Source: Agarilytica rhodophyticola
GTDB lineage: Bacteria; Pseudomonadota; Gammaproteobacteria; Pseudomonadales; Cellvibrionaceae
DNA length: 64,000 nucleotides
Direction: 5' to 3'
NCBI RefSeq assembly: GCF_002157225.2
Contig: NZ_CP020038.1
Location: 6,468,991 to 6,532,990, forward strand
Shown: positions 25,484 to 33,865 of the stretch, in pieces
How positions within the stretch are numbered: position 1 is the stretch's first letter
Layout: the number at the start of each line of letters is the position of its first letter
The notes under the pieces: model-generated
What the model was told of the DNA's origin: nothing
Seen by the model: the letters and a program-made list of their open reading frames with translations, nothing else
The model's database searches: none
Position numbers and translations under genes: made by a program

Positions 25484-25903
25484 TACAGGTTTAGTATGTG
25501 GTAATACCATATTCATTTTTACAAAAGAATCTCATTAACTCTTCCAAATTAAGCTATTTAAATCGAACATCATTGCAGATTGGGCTACCAGTTAAACCTA
25601 AATCTCATGCATATCTTTTGCATAAATATTTACTCCATAAGAATATGAAAAGTGTTTGGAGAAAATCATTTAATACGTTCCCCTATCCTTGTGACACATA
25701 AAAAAGAATACTCTGCCCTCATACAAATACCGGTATTATTAAGTTATTACCTAAGAAGCCAGGACTGAAAGTACATATCTTCATCTTATTTATATACTCA
25801 CACTTTATCCCACATTTAGAACGGTTCGTCGCAGGGTCGTTGTATATTCATCTATCTAGGTATTCAATACTTCGAGACTTAACTAAGTCATTGGGGGGAT
25901 ACT
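25484..25903. other. Intergenic gap
   Basis: 420 bp with no supported gene. A 67-codon GTG frame has no coding signature. The right end has a G-rich Shine-Dalgarno (GGGGGGATACT) before the gene at 25904. No terminator is clear after the repair cluster. Confidence 0.4.
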
Positions 25904-26794
25904 ATGAAATGTTTTTCTGCATCTATTGCTCTCTTAATCACCTTTTTCACTGTAAATAGTTTTACTCATGCCGAGAATAAGCTTCCCGTTATGGAAGGGC
26001 CTTACCTTGGCCAAAAGCCTCCTGGATTAACACCTGAGCTTTTCGCACCAGGTATTGTTTCCACTGAAGCATGGGGAGACGCTGGTAGTTTTTCCCTAGA
26101 TATGAATGAGTTTTATGTGATTAGATGGCGTATGCGTGATAAGCAAAGAGAAACCTCATCCGTTACGTATAAAATAAAGAATAACAAATGGCATGAGATA
26201 GATGTGCCTGATAGATCTCGCCTACCCTTCTCCTCACCCGATGGTAAGACCAAGCACTTCGGTAAACGCTACCAGGAGCTTACCGATACGGGATGGTCAG
26301 AAATGAAAGATCTTGGTTCCTCGTTTAAAGAAATACCTATTATGGGCCTTACCGCCTCCCGCAAAAGCACTTTAGTTTTTGACGAATTCACACGAGATGG
26401 TAATGGTGTTCTTCGCTATTCACGTTTAATAAACGGCAAACGTGAAAAACCCAAGCCACTTGATAAAGCCATCAATACCGGTAAGTGGAATGCCCACCCT
26501 TTTATTGCAGCAGACGAATCCTACATTATGTGGGATGGAGAGAGAGAAAGTGGATACGGCAGCTCTGACCTTTATATCAGTTTTCGCCAGCGAGATGGTT
26601 CATGGGGGAAGGCAATTAACCTTGGGGATACCGTAAACACAGAAGCTGAGGAAGGAGGCCCGCAGGTCACACCTGACGGTAAATATCTTTTCTTCAATAG
26701 AATTGTGACACCAGCAACCAAAGAAGCAAAGCCTCATTCAGACTTATACTGGGTGGATGCGAAAATTATTGAGCAGCTCAGACCAAAATCATAA
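25904..26794 (+). CDS. Exported beta-propeller (PD40/TolB-like) protein
   Basis: 296 residues with a signal peptide (MKCFSASIALLITFF..., cleavage after THA). It has propeller-blade repeats of the type S-x-D-x-x-E-F-Y, S-P-D-G-K and T-P-D-G-K-Y-L-F-F-N, as in PD40/WD40-like proteins, including HPFIAADESYIMWDGE and GSSDLYISFRQRDGSWG. These usually mediate binding in the periplasm. The SD is strong. A beta-lactamase-fold hydrolase gene follows 82 bp downstream on the same strand and may be cotranscribed. Confidence 0.75.
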   Translation: MKCFSASIALLITFFTVNSFTHAENKLPVMEGPYLGQKPPGLTPELFAPGIVSTEAWGDAGSFSLDMNEFYVIRWRMRDKQRETSSVTYKIKNNKWHEIDVPDRSRLPFSSPDGKTKHFGKRYQELTDTGWSEMKDLGSSFKEIPIMGLTASRKSTLVFDEFTRDGNGVLRYSRLINGKREKPKPLDKAINTGKWNAHPFIAADESYIMWDGERESGYGSSDLYISFRQRDGSWGKAINLGDTVNTEAEEGGPQVTPDGKYLFFNRIVTPATKEAKPHSDLYWVDAKIIEQLRPKS

Positions 26795-26876
26795 GCTTTC
26801 GCAAACGAACATTCACAACACAGACAAAAATATAGCCTATAAAAGGCTATAACATAATAACGATCAGGAAATAAGT

Positions 26877-28073
26877 ATGGCCGTCAATTCAACATTTAAA
26901 CACTTGGTTGCAATAACTTTACTATGCAGCTTTGGCAACTTAGCCATCGCAGGTGAGCAAAATCATAATGATAACGCTCCAGAGGCTACAGCTGCCCAGA
27001 CTGAACTTTCGTTTAGAGATATTCCTCTTCTCGCAAAACCTTTCATCGATACAGCGCCAGCGAAAAGAAAAGACGCCATTCCCGTAGCAAAACTAGGCGT
27101 TGATGGTGGTGATAAAGCAATGGTTGTTAAGATGGCTAAGCAAATCGGCGAAGGCAAGTACGGTAAGTACGACAGCATGCTTATTTCCCAGAAAGGTAAA
27201 CTTTTATTTGAATCCTACTATTTACGTGGCCGTGTCAATTTGCCCCATTTTCAAGCGTCAGCAACAAAGGCGTATACCAGTTTGGCGTTAGGACGTGCAA
27301 TACAGCTAGGTTATCTGACTATGGCGGACTTGGATAAACCGTTAGTAAGTTTTCTAAAAGACCTAAACCCCAAAAAGTTTGTTAAAGGTGTAGAAAAAAT
27401 CTCCCTTCACGACGCGTTGACTATGAGTTCGGGAGTCGGCATTACGGAAGAACAGCTTAACAAATTCAGGGAAAATCCAGAGTTATTAAAAGGTCAGAAT
27501 CAGGCTCAAGTTTATTTTGAAAATAGCACTCCCGTCACTCTCAAATCTCAAATCTTTTCCTATAAAGGCACTGATCCAGACTTGGTGATGCAAGTTATCG
27601 AGGCCGTGGTACCAGGCAGCGCCCAGGATTTTATAAAGAAAGAACTGCTCGACAAAATAGGCATTACAAATTATCGCTGGCCCAATGGTGTTAGTGGCCT
27701 GCCAGAAGCTGGCGCAGGCGCAGGCATGATATCACGCGATATGCTTAAGTGGGGCAGCTTAGTGATTAATAAAGGGAAGTGGCAAGGTAAGCAACTTATT
27801 TCTGCAGAATACCTAGCCAAAGCTACCAGCAAAATTACTCAACCTACCGAAGATTGGCAACCTAAAACTTATCGCTACGGTTATTTTTGGTATCAAACAA
27901 ATTTCATGGTTGGCAATAAGAGCTACGATGCTAAATTAGCCTGGGGCGGTGGCGGACAGCACATAATAGCAATTGCAGAGCTGGACTTAATTATTGTGAT
28001 CACAGGCCATGACAGGGAAGATACGATAGTCCCTCATATTGCAAAAAATATTTTACCTGCGTTTACTAAATAA
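26877..28073 (+). CDS. Exported serine hydrolase, beta-lactamase/class C fold
   Basis: 398 residues with a signal peptide (cleavage about AIAG, residues 20-25). The SxxK nucleophile motif is S-A-T-K (FQASATKAYTSLALG). The second motif appears as SYKGTDP rather than the usual Y-x-N. The third is plausibly the glycine-rich WGGGGQHI near the C-terminus. Such proteins are usually esterases or D-amino peptidases rather than antibiotic beta-lactamases. It follows the beta-propeller gene. A hairpin without a T-run lies after the stop (28085-28122). Confidence 0.85.
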   Translation: MAVNSTFKHLVAITLLCSFGNLAIAGEQNHNDNAPEATAAQTELSFRDIPLLAKPFIDTAPAKRKDAIPVAKLGVDGGDKAMVVKMAKQIGEGKYGKYDSMLISQKGKLLFESYYLRGRVNLPHFQASATKAYTSLALGRAIQLGYLTMADLDKPLVSFLKDLNPKKFVKGVEKISLHDALTMSSGVGITEEQLNKFRENPELLKGQNQAQVYFENSTPVTLKSQIFSYKGTDPDLVMQVIEAVVPGSAQDFIKKELLDKIGITNYRWPNGVSGLPEAGAGAGMISRDMLKWGSLVINKGKWQGKQLISAEYLAKATSKITQPTEDWQPKTYRYGYFWYQTNFMVGNKSYDAKLAWGGGGQHIIAIAELDLIIVITGHDREDTIVPHIAKNILPAFTK

Positions 28074-28084
28074 GACTGAAGAAA

Positions 28085-28122
28085 ACCAGAAAAGACTTTT
28101 CAGCGAAAATATCTTTTCTGGT
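28085..28122. terminator. Inverted repeat between convergent genes
   Basis: ACCAGAAAAGA (28085-28095) pairs perfectly with TCTTTTCTGGT (28112-28122), an 11-bp stem with a 16-base loop. It lies between convergent genes with no T-run, so it could be a weak bidirectional terminator or an mRNA 3'-end stabiliser. Confidence 0.5.
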
Positions 28123-28173
28123 CTACGCACAATTTATTTACCCTTCAACGGTAATAGTCCGGTAAATGAATGA

Positions 28174-28926
28174 CTATTTCAGTGGCTTCTGGTAAAGGTG
28201 CGTAAAACGATCGCTCTCGCCAATTGCACGATATTTGTCCTTACCTAGAAGGCCTTTAAGTGTTGGCGGCAATGAATAAACACCATGAGGGTGTTGCTTG
28301 GTATCTTTTTCATTACGGTTAATATCGCTAGTTTTAATCAATTTAAAGCCTGCTTTTAACGCCAATGCTTTAAAATAGCTTTCTTGTACATAGCCATTTT
28401 TTGATACTGGGTCTTGCTCAATACCTTCACGCTCAGCGTGATCAACAATACCGAAAAAACCGCCCGGCTTAAGCATTTTGAATAGATCGTTCACATGTTT
28501 CTGCGCTGGCTCGTCGTATATTAAAAAACCATGCGCCCGGAACACCAAAACCAAATCTGCTTCACCGTAAGGCACACCTTTAGCAGGTGTTGCAGGCCAA
28601 TCACTGCGCTCACTCACCGGAAAGTAACGACCATTGGTTTGAGTGATAAAAGGCTCGATAATACGTCGATACCAACCTCCTTGACCTCCGGGGAAAATCT
28701 CAACCACGGTAGAGCCTCCCTTTAAATCCATAAAGTCTAGAGTTTCACTAGGATGACGATACTGATCGCGCTGAGTATGTCGCTCAGGCCGGTCTTTACT
28801 GTCAATTAATTGTTGCAGTAATTGTTCATCCTTTGAGCTATCACTTGGCCCGGCATGGGATATACCCCCCATTAGTAAGCAGCAACTTATAATCAAGGTT
28901 TTAAAATGACGTGAGGAAAGAGGCAT
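28174..28926 (-). CDS. Exported SAM-dependent methyltransferase-like protein
   Basis: 250 residues. An N-terminal signal peptide (LIISCCLLMGGISHA) precedes a class I methyltransferase fold, with motif I weak but recognisable as VVEIFPGGQGG and later ADLVLVFRAHGFL and MLKPGGFFGIVDHAERE. A family of predicted exported methyltransferases with this leader is known. How SAM would be available outside the cytoplasm is unclear. An ArsR-type regulator is encoded divergently 220 bp away. Confidence 0.78.
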   Translation of the reverse strand: MPLSSRHFKTLIISCCLLMGGISHAGPSDSSKDEQLLQQLIDSKDRPERHTQRDQYRHPSETLDFMDLKGGSTVVEIFPGGQGGWYRRIIEPFITQTNGRYFPVSERSDWPATPAKGVPYGEADLVLVFRAHGFLIYDEPAQKHVNDLFKMLKPGGFFGIVDHAEREGIEQDPVSKNGYVQESYFKALALKAGFKLIKTSDINRNEKDTKQHPHGVYSLPPTLKGLLGKDKYRAIGESDRFTHLYQKPLK

Positions 28927-29146
28927 AGGTTTAATCGCTATAGTTAAAATAGTTGGAATTTAGATCGATTATCCTAAGATAGTAACATTCTCATTTAGTT
29001 CAAGGTAAGTAAGTTTTAGGTGTAGAGTAGAAGTTTTTACATACTCTTTAGGTTTTCTCTGAGTAATAAATCTACAGTGCAAGCAACGCACTTTATAATG
29101 ATTTGTATGCCAGCACCCATTATTTGCCGCACTCAGAGACAACAAA

Positions 29147-29419
29147 ATGAGGTTAACACTCTTATCACGCTTAAAAGACGGTGATTCCCGCTCCGTCATT
29201 CAATTGGCTGAAGGCACGGGATTGACCAGTCAAGGCATAAGAAAACATTTAAGTGTATTAGAAAGCGCAGGACTAGTAGCACGTGAAAGCATCGGACGCG
29301 AAAGCCGGTTTGTCTATCAACCATCGGCTATTGAGAAAGCCAAACAACACCTTGAACGCGCCTCCGCTCAATGGGACAACGCTGTTGCCCGGTTGAAAAA
29401 TTTGGTTGAAGACGAGTGA
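29147..29419 (+). CDS. ArsR-family helix-turn-helix regulator, start uncertain
   Basis: 90 residues from ATG 29147: VIQLAEGTGLTSQGIRKHLSVLESAGLVARESIGRESR-type winged helix. Family similarity continues upstream in frame (PLFAALRDNK, matching the usual F-x-A-L-A-D-P-T-R), but that stretch has no ATG, GTG or TTG before a stop at 29099. An ATG at 29107 lies in another frame. Either a rare start is used, a one-base frameshift removed the start, or the protein is N-terminally short. No cysteine metal site is visible. It faces the exported methyltransferase gene and may regulate it. Confidence 0.75.
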   Translation: MRLTLLSRLKDGDSRSVIQLAEGTGLTSQGIRKHLSVLESAGLVARESIGRESRFVYQPSAIEKAKQHLERASAQWDNAVARLKNLVEDE

Positions 29420-29770
29420 AATTAGTTGGTGGTATTGCTAGGAATTACTATGTGAGCATCCCTGAATTCTTATTTAACTAACGCGATAACTAATTATGTT
29501 GCGACCTAATAAGCTTACCGGAAAATTAAGAACCTCTGTTAGTGCGATTTAGTCGTCCTTACAGCAAATAGCTCGAAGTAAGAGCGAACAATACAAATTC
29601 AACGATATCAAAATATTAGACAGTCACTCGTTACTCCCATCGCATAATAATACCTAGCGATAGATAACAAACTCACACATATCTCCTACTGACAAACAGA
29701 TGTGAGAATATTGCTAAGCAAATTATTTAGCTATGTCCTGTCAATGCAAATAAATATAATGACATGTATT
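29420..29770. other. Intergenic gap
   Basis: 351 bp, AT-rich. No frame, tRNA or clear hairpin terminator was found. It marks the left edge of a set of AT-rich accessory genes. Confidence 0.4.
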
Positions 29771-30328
29771 TCATTTTTGATATAAAAACATATATGACCT
29801 TTCCATAGTTCCACCTATATCTAGCATATAAATGTCACTAATATAAAACTTAAACTCACCGGCACTTAGTCCGTAAGGTAGGAGTTTATGAAAAAGCATA
29901 CTTGAATCATCTACATCTACTAAAAAACCAACATGTTCGTCATAATTTTTCTTATCCCAAAAAGTAATTGGAATATTCTTCTTAAGTGCACATTTAATTG
30001 TGGAAAGAAGTATAGATGAATTATTTAACTCATCATCAATTACAAACTCATCAAAAAATGGTGATGGATTACGATTATAAAGTTTTTCTAATGAATTTTC
30101 ATAATGAGTGCCAGACTTGATTTCGACTATCGAGCACAACGGACGTATACCATAGCCATCAAAATATCCGTAATTACCAAGTATTTTTATTCTCAGCCAA
30201 TTCTTATCATATTTATCTACAAAACCAGGAGTAAACAATGATTCATTATCTGGATCAGTAAAAATTGATAGAGGTTTCTTTTGTTCTAATGATAAATTTA
30301 ATTGATTAATTATATTTTTTTCTTTCAT
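29771..30328 (-). CDS. Hypothetical protein, AT-rich accessory gene
   Basis: 185 residues, soluble, no signal peptide, not recognised. It is rich in Asp, Asn, Lys and Tyr, with beta-strand-like segments (WLRIKILGNYGYFDGYGI, VGFLVDVDDSSMLFHKLL). The second half ends YISDIYMLDIGGTMERSYMFLYQ. Base composition is noticeably more AT-rich than the core genes, which suggests horizontal transfer. It is transcribed away from the phosphatase gene at 30459. Immunity-type proteins can look like this, but no toxin gene is adjacent. Confidence 0.55.
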   Translation of the reverse strand: MKEKNIINQLNLSLEQKKPLSIFTDPDNESLFTPGFVDKYDKNWLRIKILGNYGYFDGYGIRPLCSIVEIKSGTHYENSLEKLYNRNPSPFFDEFVIDDELNNSSILLSTIKCALKKNIPITFWDKKNYDEHVGFLVDVDDSSMLFHKLLPYGLSAGEFKFYISDIYMLDIGGTMERSYMFLYQK

Positions 30329-30458
30329 TTTTCTTATATTATTTTTAATGCCTTCTTTTTGTTATATCTTTGTTATTTTCAAATAAATGATTTGAATTCA
30401 AATCTATAGCCCGTTAATGCTAATATAATAGCCAAATATTCAGTAGATAAACACTAAT

Positions 30459-30935
30459 ATGATACCGTCACTTTATAAAATAACCAATATAGGGAAAGGC
30501 ACTTTGTATATTATGCCTAAACCTTCATCTGATTGGCTAAAAGACGACATCCGTTTTTTAAAAAACATAAGTGTTACGAAAGTTATATCTTTACTAGAGA
30601 AAACAGAGATTAATGAATTAGGCTTAGGAGACGAAGAAGGTATTTGTAAACAAGAAAATCTATTATTTGAGAAATATCCGATAAAGGATAGATCAGTACC
30701 AAATTATAAAAGCTTTAAAACATTTATTATAAACTCGCTTAGTCAAATAGTAGAAGGTGAAAATATAGCAGTTCACTGCAGAGGAGGAATTGGCAGGGCT
30801 GGGTTAGTTGCATGCTGTATTCTTAAACAAAGTGGCCTCTCAGACTGTAATGCTATATCGCTTGTAAGCAACTCTAGAGGATGCTCTATACCTGATACAA
30901 AAGAACAGTTAGAGTTTATTAAGAGATATCAATAA
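30459..30935 (+). CDS. Dual-specificity/tyrosine phosphatase-like protein
   Basis: 158 residues with a Cys-phosphatase signature H-C-x5-R: VHCRGGIGRAGLVACCIL, catalytic Cys about residue 108. The general-acid aspartate is likely in YPIKDRSVP. Small enzymes of this class dephosphorylate tyrosine residues, inositol phosphates or RNA ends. The gene is AT-rich, divergent from the hypothetical at 29771 and convergent with the 93-residue gene at 30957. Single-domain bacterial relatives are often in accessory DNA. Confidence 0.8.
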   Translation: MIPSLYKITNIGKGTLYIMPKPSSDWLKDDIRFLKNISVTKVISLLEKTEINELGLGDEEGICKQENLLFEKYPIKDRSVPNYKSFKTFIINSLSQIVEGENIAVHCRGGIGRAGLVACCILKQSGLSDCNAISLVSNSRGCSIPDTKEQLEFIKRYQ

Positions 30936-30956
30936 ACTCTAACTATCAAACATTTT

Positions 30957-31238
30957 TTAGCTTTTTTTAATGTGAGATTTACAGTGCTCAATTAAATCAA
31001 TAATTTCATTTTCCATCCCATATTTTCCAGCTTTTTTCATAATAACCTCTAAGGTCTCCTTTGCTTTCCCAGAGTCCCAGTCATTGGATAAGTGCTTGGG
31101 GATATTATGAAAAATATCAGCAAAATAATTAGCAGTTTTTATATCTGAGGCTGCTCTAATTTCAAGTAACGCAAGATAAAGTAAATGTAAAAAAGTATCT
31201 TTACACATAAAATAATTGTCGTTTTCAGATGTTTTCAT
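30957..31238 (-). CDS. Small hypothetical protein, mostly helical
   Basis: 93 residues, predicted all-helical, with motifs FLHLLYLALLEIRAAS and TANYFADIFHNIPKHL. I recall similar short proteins annotated only as hypothetical. No function can be given. It lies on the minus strand, 21 bp from the convergent phosphatase gene, in the AT-rich block. Confidence 0.55.
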   Translation of the reverse strand: MKTSENDNYFMCKDTFLHLLYLALLEIRAASDIKTANYFADIFHNIPKHLSNDWDSGKAKETLEVIMKKAGKYGMENEIIDLIEHCKSHIKKS

Positions 31239-31357
31239 AGAGAGAATAGTAGCAGTTTCGCTAGCGTTGTATAGGGGGATGTTTATAGCTTATACGCTAA
31301 CTTGGCGGGCTATATTTATCTGTGTGTGAACTAACTATCAATTTTGAGGAGTGTTAG

Positions 31358-32011
31358 ATGCCAATAATCTTTTCTTCGCCTGCTTCTAGCATCACATTGT
31401 TAGAATCTTCACATACTTTGGCCACACATAGATATTATGGAGAATATATGAATAAAAAAGTGAAACTTTCTTATCCGCAAGTCAAGAGCAGATACCAAGA
31501 GTTACGGCAACAATCATTAGGATCTGTTTACAATAGCTTCCCAGAAACCATACTTAATAAAAGAAAAGAAGCCGTTCAAAAGACAGACATCAGCTTAAAT
31601 GAATTTGATATGGACTGCCGCCGGGCTTTAAAAAAATGGGAAAAAGAGAAGAATAGACGTCTAAATTGGGATTGGAGAGAAATTGAGAGTATTTATCGCG
31701 CAGATCCTCGAAGGTTTGAGCTAGCAATTTGGTATAGGAATAATGTGCTTTGTAGCGCTAGCTTGGGAAAACCTACATGGAGTGGAGGAAAGCTAAGGCT
31801 AGACTATATTGAAGCAAACCCGGCAGGATCACCCCTTGATGGCAGAGCTACTGATATAGCAATATTAGCAGCAACGCTATATGCTGAAGCTATTGGTGCA
31901 ACTCAACTTAGAATTACTAAGCCAGTAAATGATCAAGTTCGCGATTACTATTTAAGCAAATCAGGTTTTTCCCATAATCGTAACGAAGACTTTTGTTTTA
32001 AGGACCTATAA
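31358..32011 (+). CDS. GNAT-like N-acetyltransferase family protein
   Basis: 217 residues from ATG 31358, which has GAGGAG six bases upstream. A second in-frame ATG at 31448 has GGAG and would give 187 residues. The C-terminal half (about 120-217) follows the GNAT order: RFELAIWYRNNVLCSASLGKP, LRLDYIEANPAGSPLDG, DIAILAATLYAEAIGATQLRI and YYLSKSGF. The acetyl-CoA loop is not canonical. The N-terminal region (LSYPQVKSRYQELRQ) is helical and basic. Substrate unknown. An 87-residue acidic protein follows 3 bp later. Confidence 0.65.
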   Translation: MPIIFSSPASSITLLESSHTLATHRYYGEYMNKKVKLSYPQVKSRYQELRQQSLGSVYNSFPETILNKRKEAVQKTDISLNEFDMDCRRALKKWEKEKNRRLNWDWREIESIYRADPRRFELAIWYRNNVLCSASLGKPTWSGGKLRLDYIEANPAGSPLDGRATDIAILAATLYAEAIGATQLRITKPVNDQVRDYYLSKSGFSHNRNEDFCFKDL

Positions 32012-32014
32012 AAC

Positions 32015-32278
32015 ATGAGAGATCAAGATAACGAGCGTCCCCCTGAAGGCACACCAGAATTTGAGGAATGGCTTAATAAACGCGCGGCCAAGCATTCAAA
32101 AGACTTGTTTGCAGGTGAAGCTGCAGACTTTGACGAGCGAGGGCCTATCTTTGGAGACATCAAAGACCTTGGCAAATCTGACGCAGAACTCTTTCCCGAT
32201 GAACTAGAAGAATACACTCCTGAAGAACGCCGTAAAGCCTTTAAAGTCCACGATGGTGATAACAAAGATAAGAGCTAA
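32015..32278 (+). CDS. Small acidic hypothetical protein
   Basis: 87 residues, highly charged and acidic (PEGTPEFEEWLNKRAAKH, ELFPDELEEYTPEERR), without hydrophobic segments. It begins 3 bp after the GNAT-like stop and must be cotranslated with it. Not recognised; possibly a partner or inhibitor of the acetyltransferase-like protein, which is inference from position only. Confidence 0.6.
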   Translation: MRDQDNERPPEGTPEFEEWLNKRAAKHSKDLFAGEAADFDERGPIFGDIKDLGKSDAELFPDELEEYTPEERRKAFKVHDGDNKDKS

Positions 32279-32318
32279 ACAAAGCTTTTTATCACCCCCC
32301 TAACAAGCAGTAAAAACA

Positions 32319-33035
32319 CCCTGCTCTTGCGAGCCGTGGATATACTAATAATGTTCATGGAGCCTATATCTCGGGATGCACTCGGCGCGTCCTGCGCCTC
32401 GCCCTTCGGGTGCACGTTGCGCATGTTAAATCACTCCAGGCGATTTAGTCGAACAGGGGTTCTTATCAAATCATCCAGATACTACATACAAAAAAAGCCC
32501 TGCTCTTGCGAGCTGCGAATATATTGATAATGTTCATGGTGTCTATATCTCGGGATGCACTCGGCGCGTCCTGCGCCTCGCCCTTCGGGTGCGCGCTGCG
32601 CATGTTAAATCGCTCCAGGCGATTTAATCGAACAGGGGTTCTTATCAAATCATCCAGATACTACATACAAAAAAAGCCCTGCTCTTGCGAGCTGCGAATA
32701 TATTGATAATGTTCATGGTGTCTATATCTCGGGATGCACTCGGCGCGTCCTGCGCCTCGCCCTTCGGGTGCGCGCTGCGCATGTTAAATCGCTCCAGGCG
32801 ATTTAATCGAACAGGGGTTCTTATCAAATCATCCAGATACTACATACAAAAAAAGCCCTGCTCTTGCGAGCTGCGAATATATTGATAATGTTCATGGTGT
32901 CTATATCCCGGGATGCACTCGGCGCGTCCTGCGCCTCGCCCTTCGGGTGCGCGTTGCGCATGCTAAATCGCTCCAGGCGATTTAGTCGAACAGGGGTTCT
33001 TATCAAATCATCCAAATACAACATATAAAAAAAGG
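32319..33035 (-). repeat. Four 179/180-bp tandem repeats downstream of tRNA-Arg
   Basis: Units start at 32319, 32498, 32677 and 32856 (periods 179, 179, 179, then 180 to the terminator at 33036). Units 2 and 3 are almost identical; units 1 and 4 carry scattered changes. On the minus strand the array follows the tRNA and its terminator. Each unit has a GATTTAA/TTAAATC-type hairpin (AAATCGC-TCCAG-GCGATTT), a GC-rich segment with a CCCTTCGGG hairpin, and at its end a weak terminator (GCTC-GCAA-GAGC then a T-run). Layout and unit length recall the roughly 178-bp repeats downstream of E. coli tyrT that encode rtT RNA. A 60-codon frame recurs per unit but looks incidental. Confidence 0.85.
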
Positions 33036-33064
33036 CCCTGCTCTTGCGAGCAGGGCCTTTTTTT
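33027..33064 (-). terminator. Strong bidirectional terminator after tRNA-Arg
   Basis: A7-GGCCCTGCTC-TTGC-GAGCAGGGCC-T7: a perfect 10-bp GC-rich stem extended by the A/T tracts. It lies 3 bp past the tRNA 3' end on the minus strand and can also act on plus-strand transcripts. The left arm CCCTGCTC is the sequence with which each 179-bp repeat begins, so the repeats carry partial copies of this terminator. Confidence 0.93.
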
Positions 33065-33067
33065 ATA

Positions 33068-33144
33068 TGGCGCATCCGGAGGGATTCGAACCCCCGACCA
33101 AGTGGTTCGAAGCCACCTACTCTATCCAGCTGAGCTACGGATGC
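33068..33144 (-). tRNA. tRNA-Arg (anticodon UCG)
   Basis: 77 nt including encoded CCA. The 7-bp acceptor stem is GCATCCG/CGGATGC. The D-arm region is GCTCAGCTGGATAGAG. The anticodon loop is CTTCGAA with anticodon TCG, and the T-arm is GGGGGTTCGAATCCCT. It decodes CGA and related arginine codons. A strong terminator follows at once, then the tandem repeat array. Confidence 0.97.
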
Positions 33145-33430
33145 GGGAGGTTGGGAGGGTTTAAGCTGTGTCTCCCAACAGGCCGCACATCATACCATGA
33201 ACCGATAAATAGTCTACTTGCAATGGCTGAGGATTTTGCAGGTGAATGGAACATGTTTATTTTTTAAGCAAAGAGAGCTATTTGGTGGGATTAGACGTAA
33301 AAAGAAGCTAAATACATGGATTTGTTGATATTACGCAAAGACATTACTACTGCACGTAGCCCCTATTTGCCGCTATAATCCATGTACAAAATTTGAGAGC
33401 GTTAGTTATTTAAGACAAAAGGTGAAATGA
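33145..33430. other. tRNA promoter side and cytochrome c5 leader
   Basis: Divergent spacer between tRNA-Arg (minus) and the cytochrome gene (plus). It must contain both promoters. An AAAAGG ribosome-binding site (AAAAGGTGAA) precedes the gene at 33431. Nothing else was recognised. Confidence 0.4.
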
Positions 33431-33832
33431 ATGAAGATAATGACACGTATCGCGTGGGGTGTCTTGGCTGCTGTGTCTTTGCAGGTTGCAGCTGAGTCAT
33501 TAGAAGATCGTATCAAGCCCGCCGGATCTGTCTGCATGTCTGGTGAGTCTTGTGCTGCGGCACCTGTTCAGGTTGCGGCAAACAGCGGGCCTCGCTCGGG
33601 AAAGGATGTTTATGATTCAAAGTGCGCCACCTGTCATGCTACTGGTGCTGCCGGTGCACCTAAACTAGGTGATGCTGCCGCTTGGGCACCTCGTGTAGGT
33701 AAAGGTATTGATGTGTTATACACCAGTGCTATCAGCGGTTTTAATGGCATGCCAGCTAAAGGGCTCTGCTTTGATTGTTCTGATGACGAGATCAAAGGCT
33801 CTGTTGACTATATGGTAGATAACTCCAAGTAA
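33431..33832 (+). CDS. Cytochrome c5-type monohaem protein
   Basis: 133 residues. A signal peptide (cleavage about residue 22, AAES) is followed by one class I haem motif C-A-T-C-H (in YDSKCATCHATGAAGAPKLGD) and the sixth-ligand methionine in NGMPAKGLCFDCSDDEI. The extra C-x2-C near the end is characteristic of cytochrome c5. It is a periplasmic electron carrier in respiration. It is monocistronic, with a strong terminator 35 bp after the stop. Confidence 0.93.
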   Translation: MKIMTRIAWGVLAAVSLQVAAESLEDRIKPAGSVCMSGESCAAAPVQVAANSGPRSGKDVYDSKCATCHATGAAGAPKLGDAAAWAPRVGKGIDVLYTSAISGFNGMPAKGLCFDCSDDEIKGSVDYMVDNSK

Positions 33833-33865
33833 GTCACATTAGGGGCGCTTTCCTATCGAGTTTCT

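Noticed and set aside
25498-25701. 67-codon frame in the gap after the repair cluster
   Set aside because: GTG start without a ribosome-binding site, no recognisable composition or similarity.
26877-28073. Antibiotic-resistance beta-lactamase
   Set aside because: The SxxK motif is present but the second motif is atypical and context gives no support; a general serine hydrolase call is safer.
32319-33035. Possible CRISPR array
   Set aside because: The units are 179-180 bp, contiguous, with no unique spacers and no cas genes.
29420-33068. Genomic island integrated at tRNA-Arg
   Set aside because: The AT-rich genes lie on the 3' side of the tRNA, but I found no second copy of the tRNA 3' end and no integrase, so integration is not supported.
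32327-33075. Series of 60- to 83-codon frames on both strands in the repeat array
   Set aside because: They recur only because the DNA repeats; no ribosome-binding sites or protein-like composition, and they run through hairpins.
33067-33267. 66-codon frame over the tRNA
   Set aside because: It reads across tRNA-Arg on the opposite strand; such frames are a common annotation artefact.
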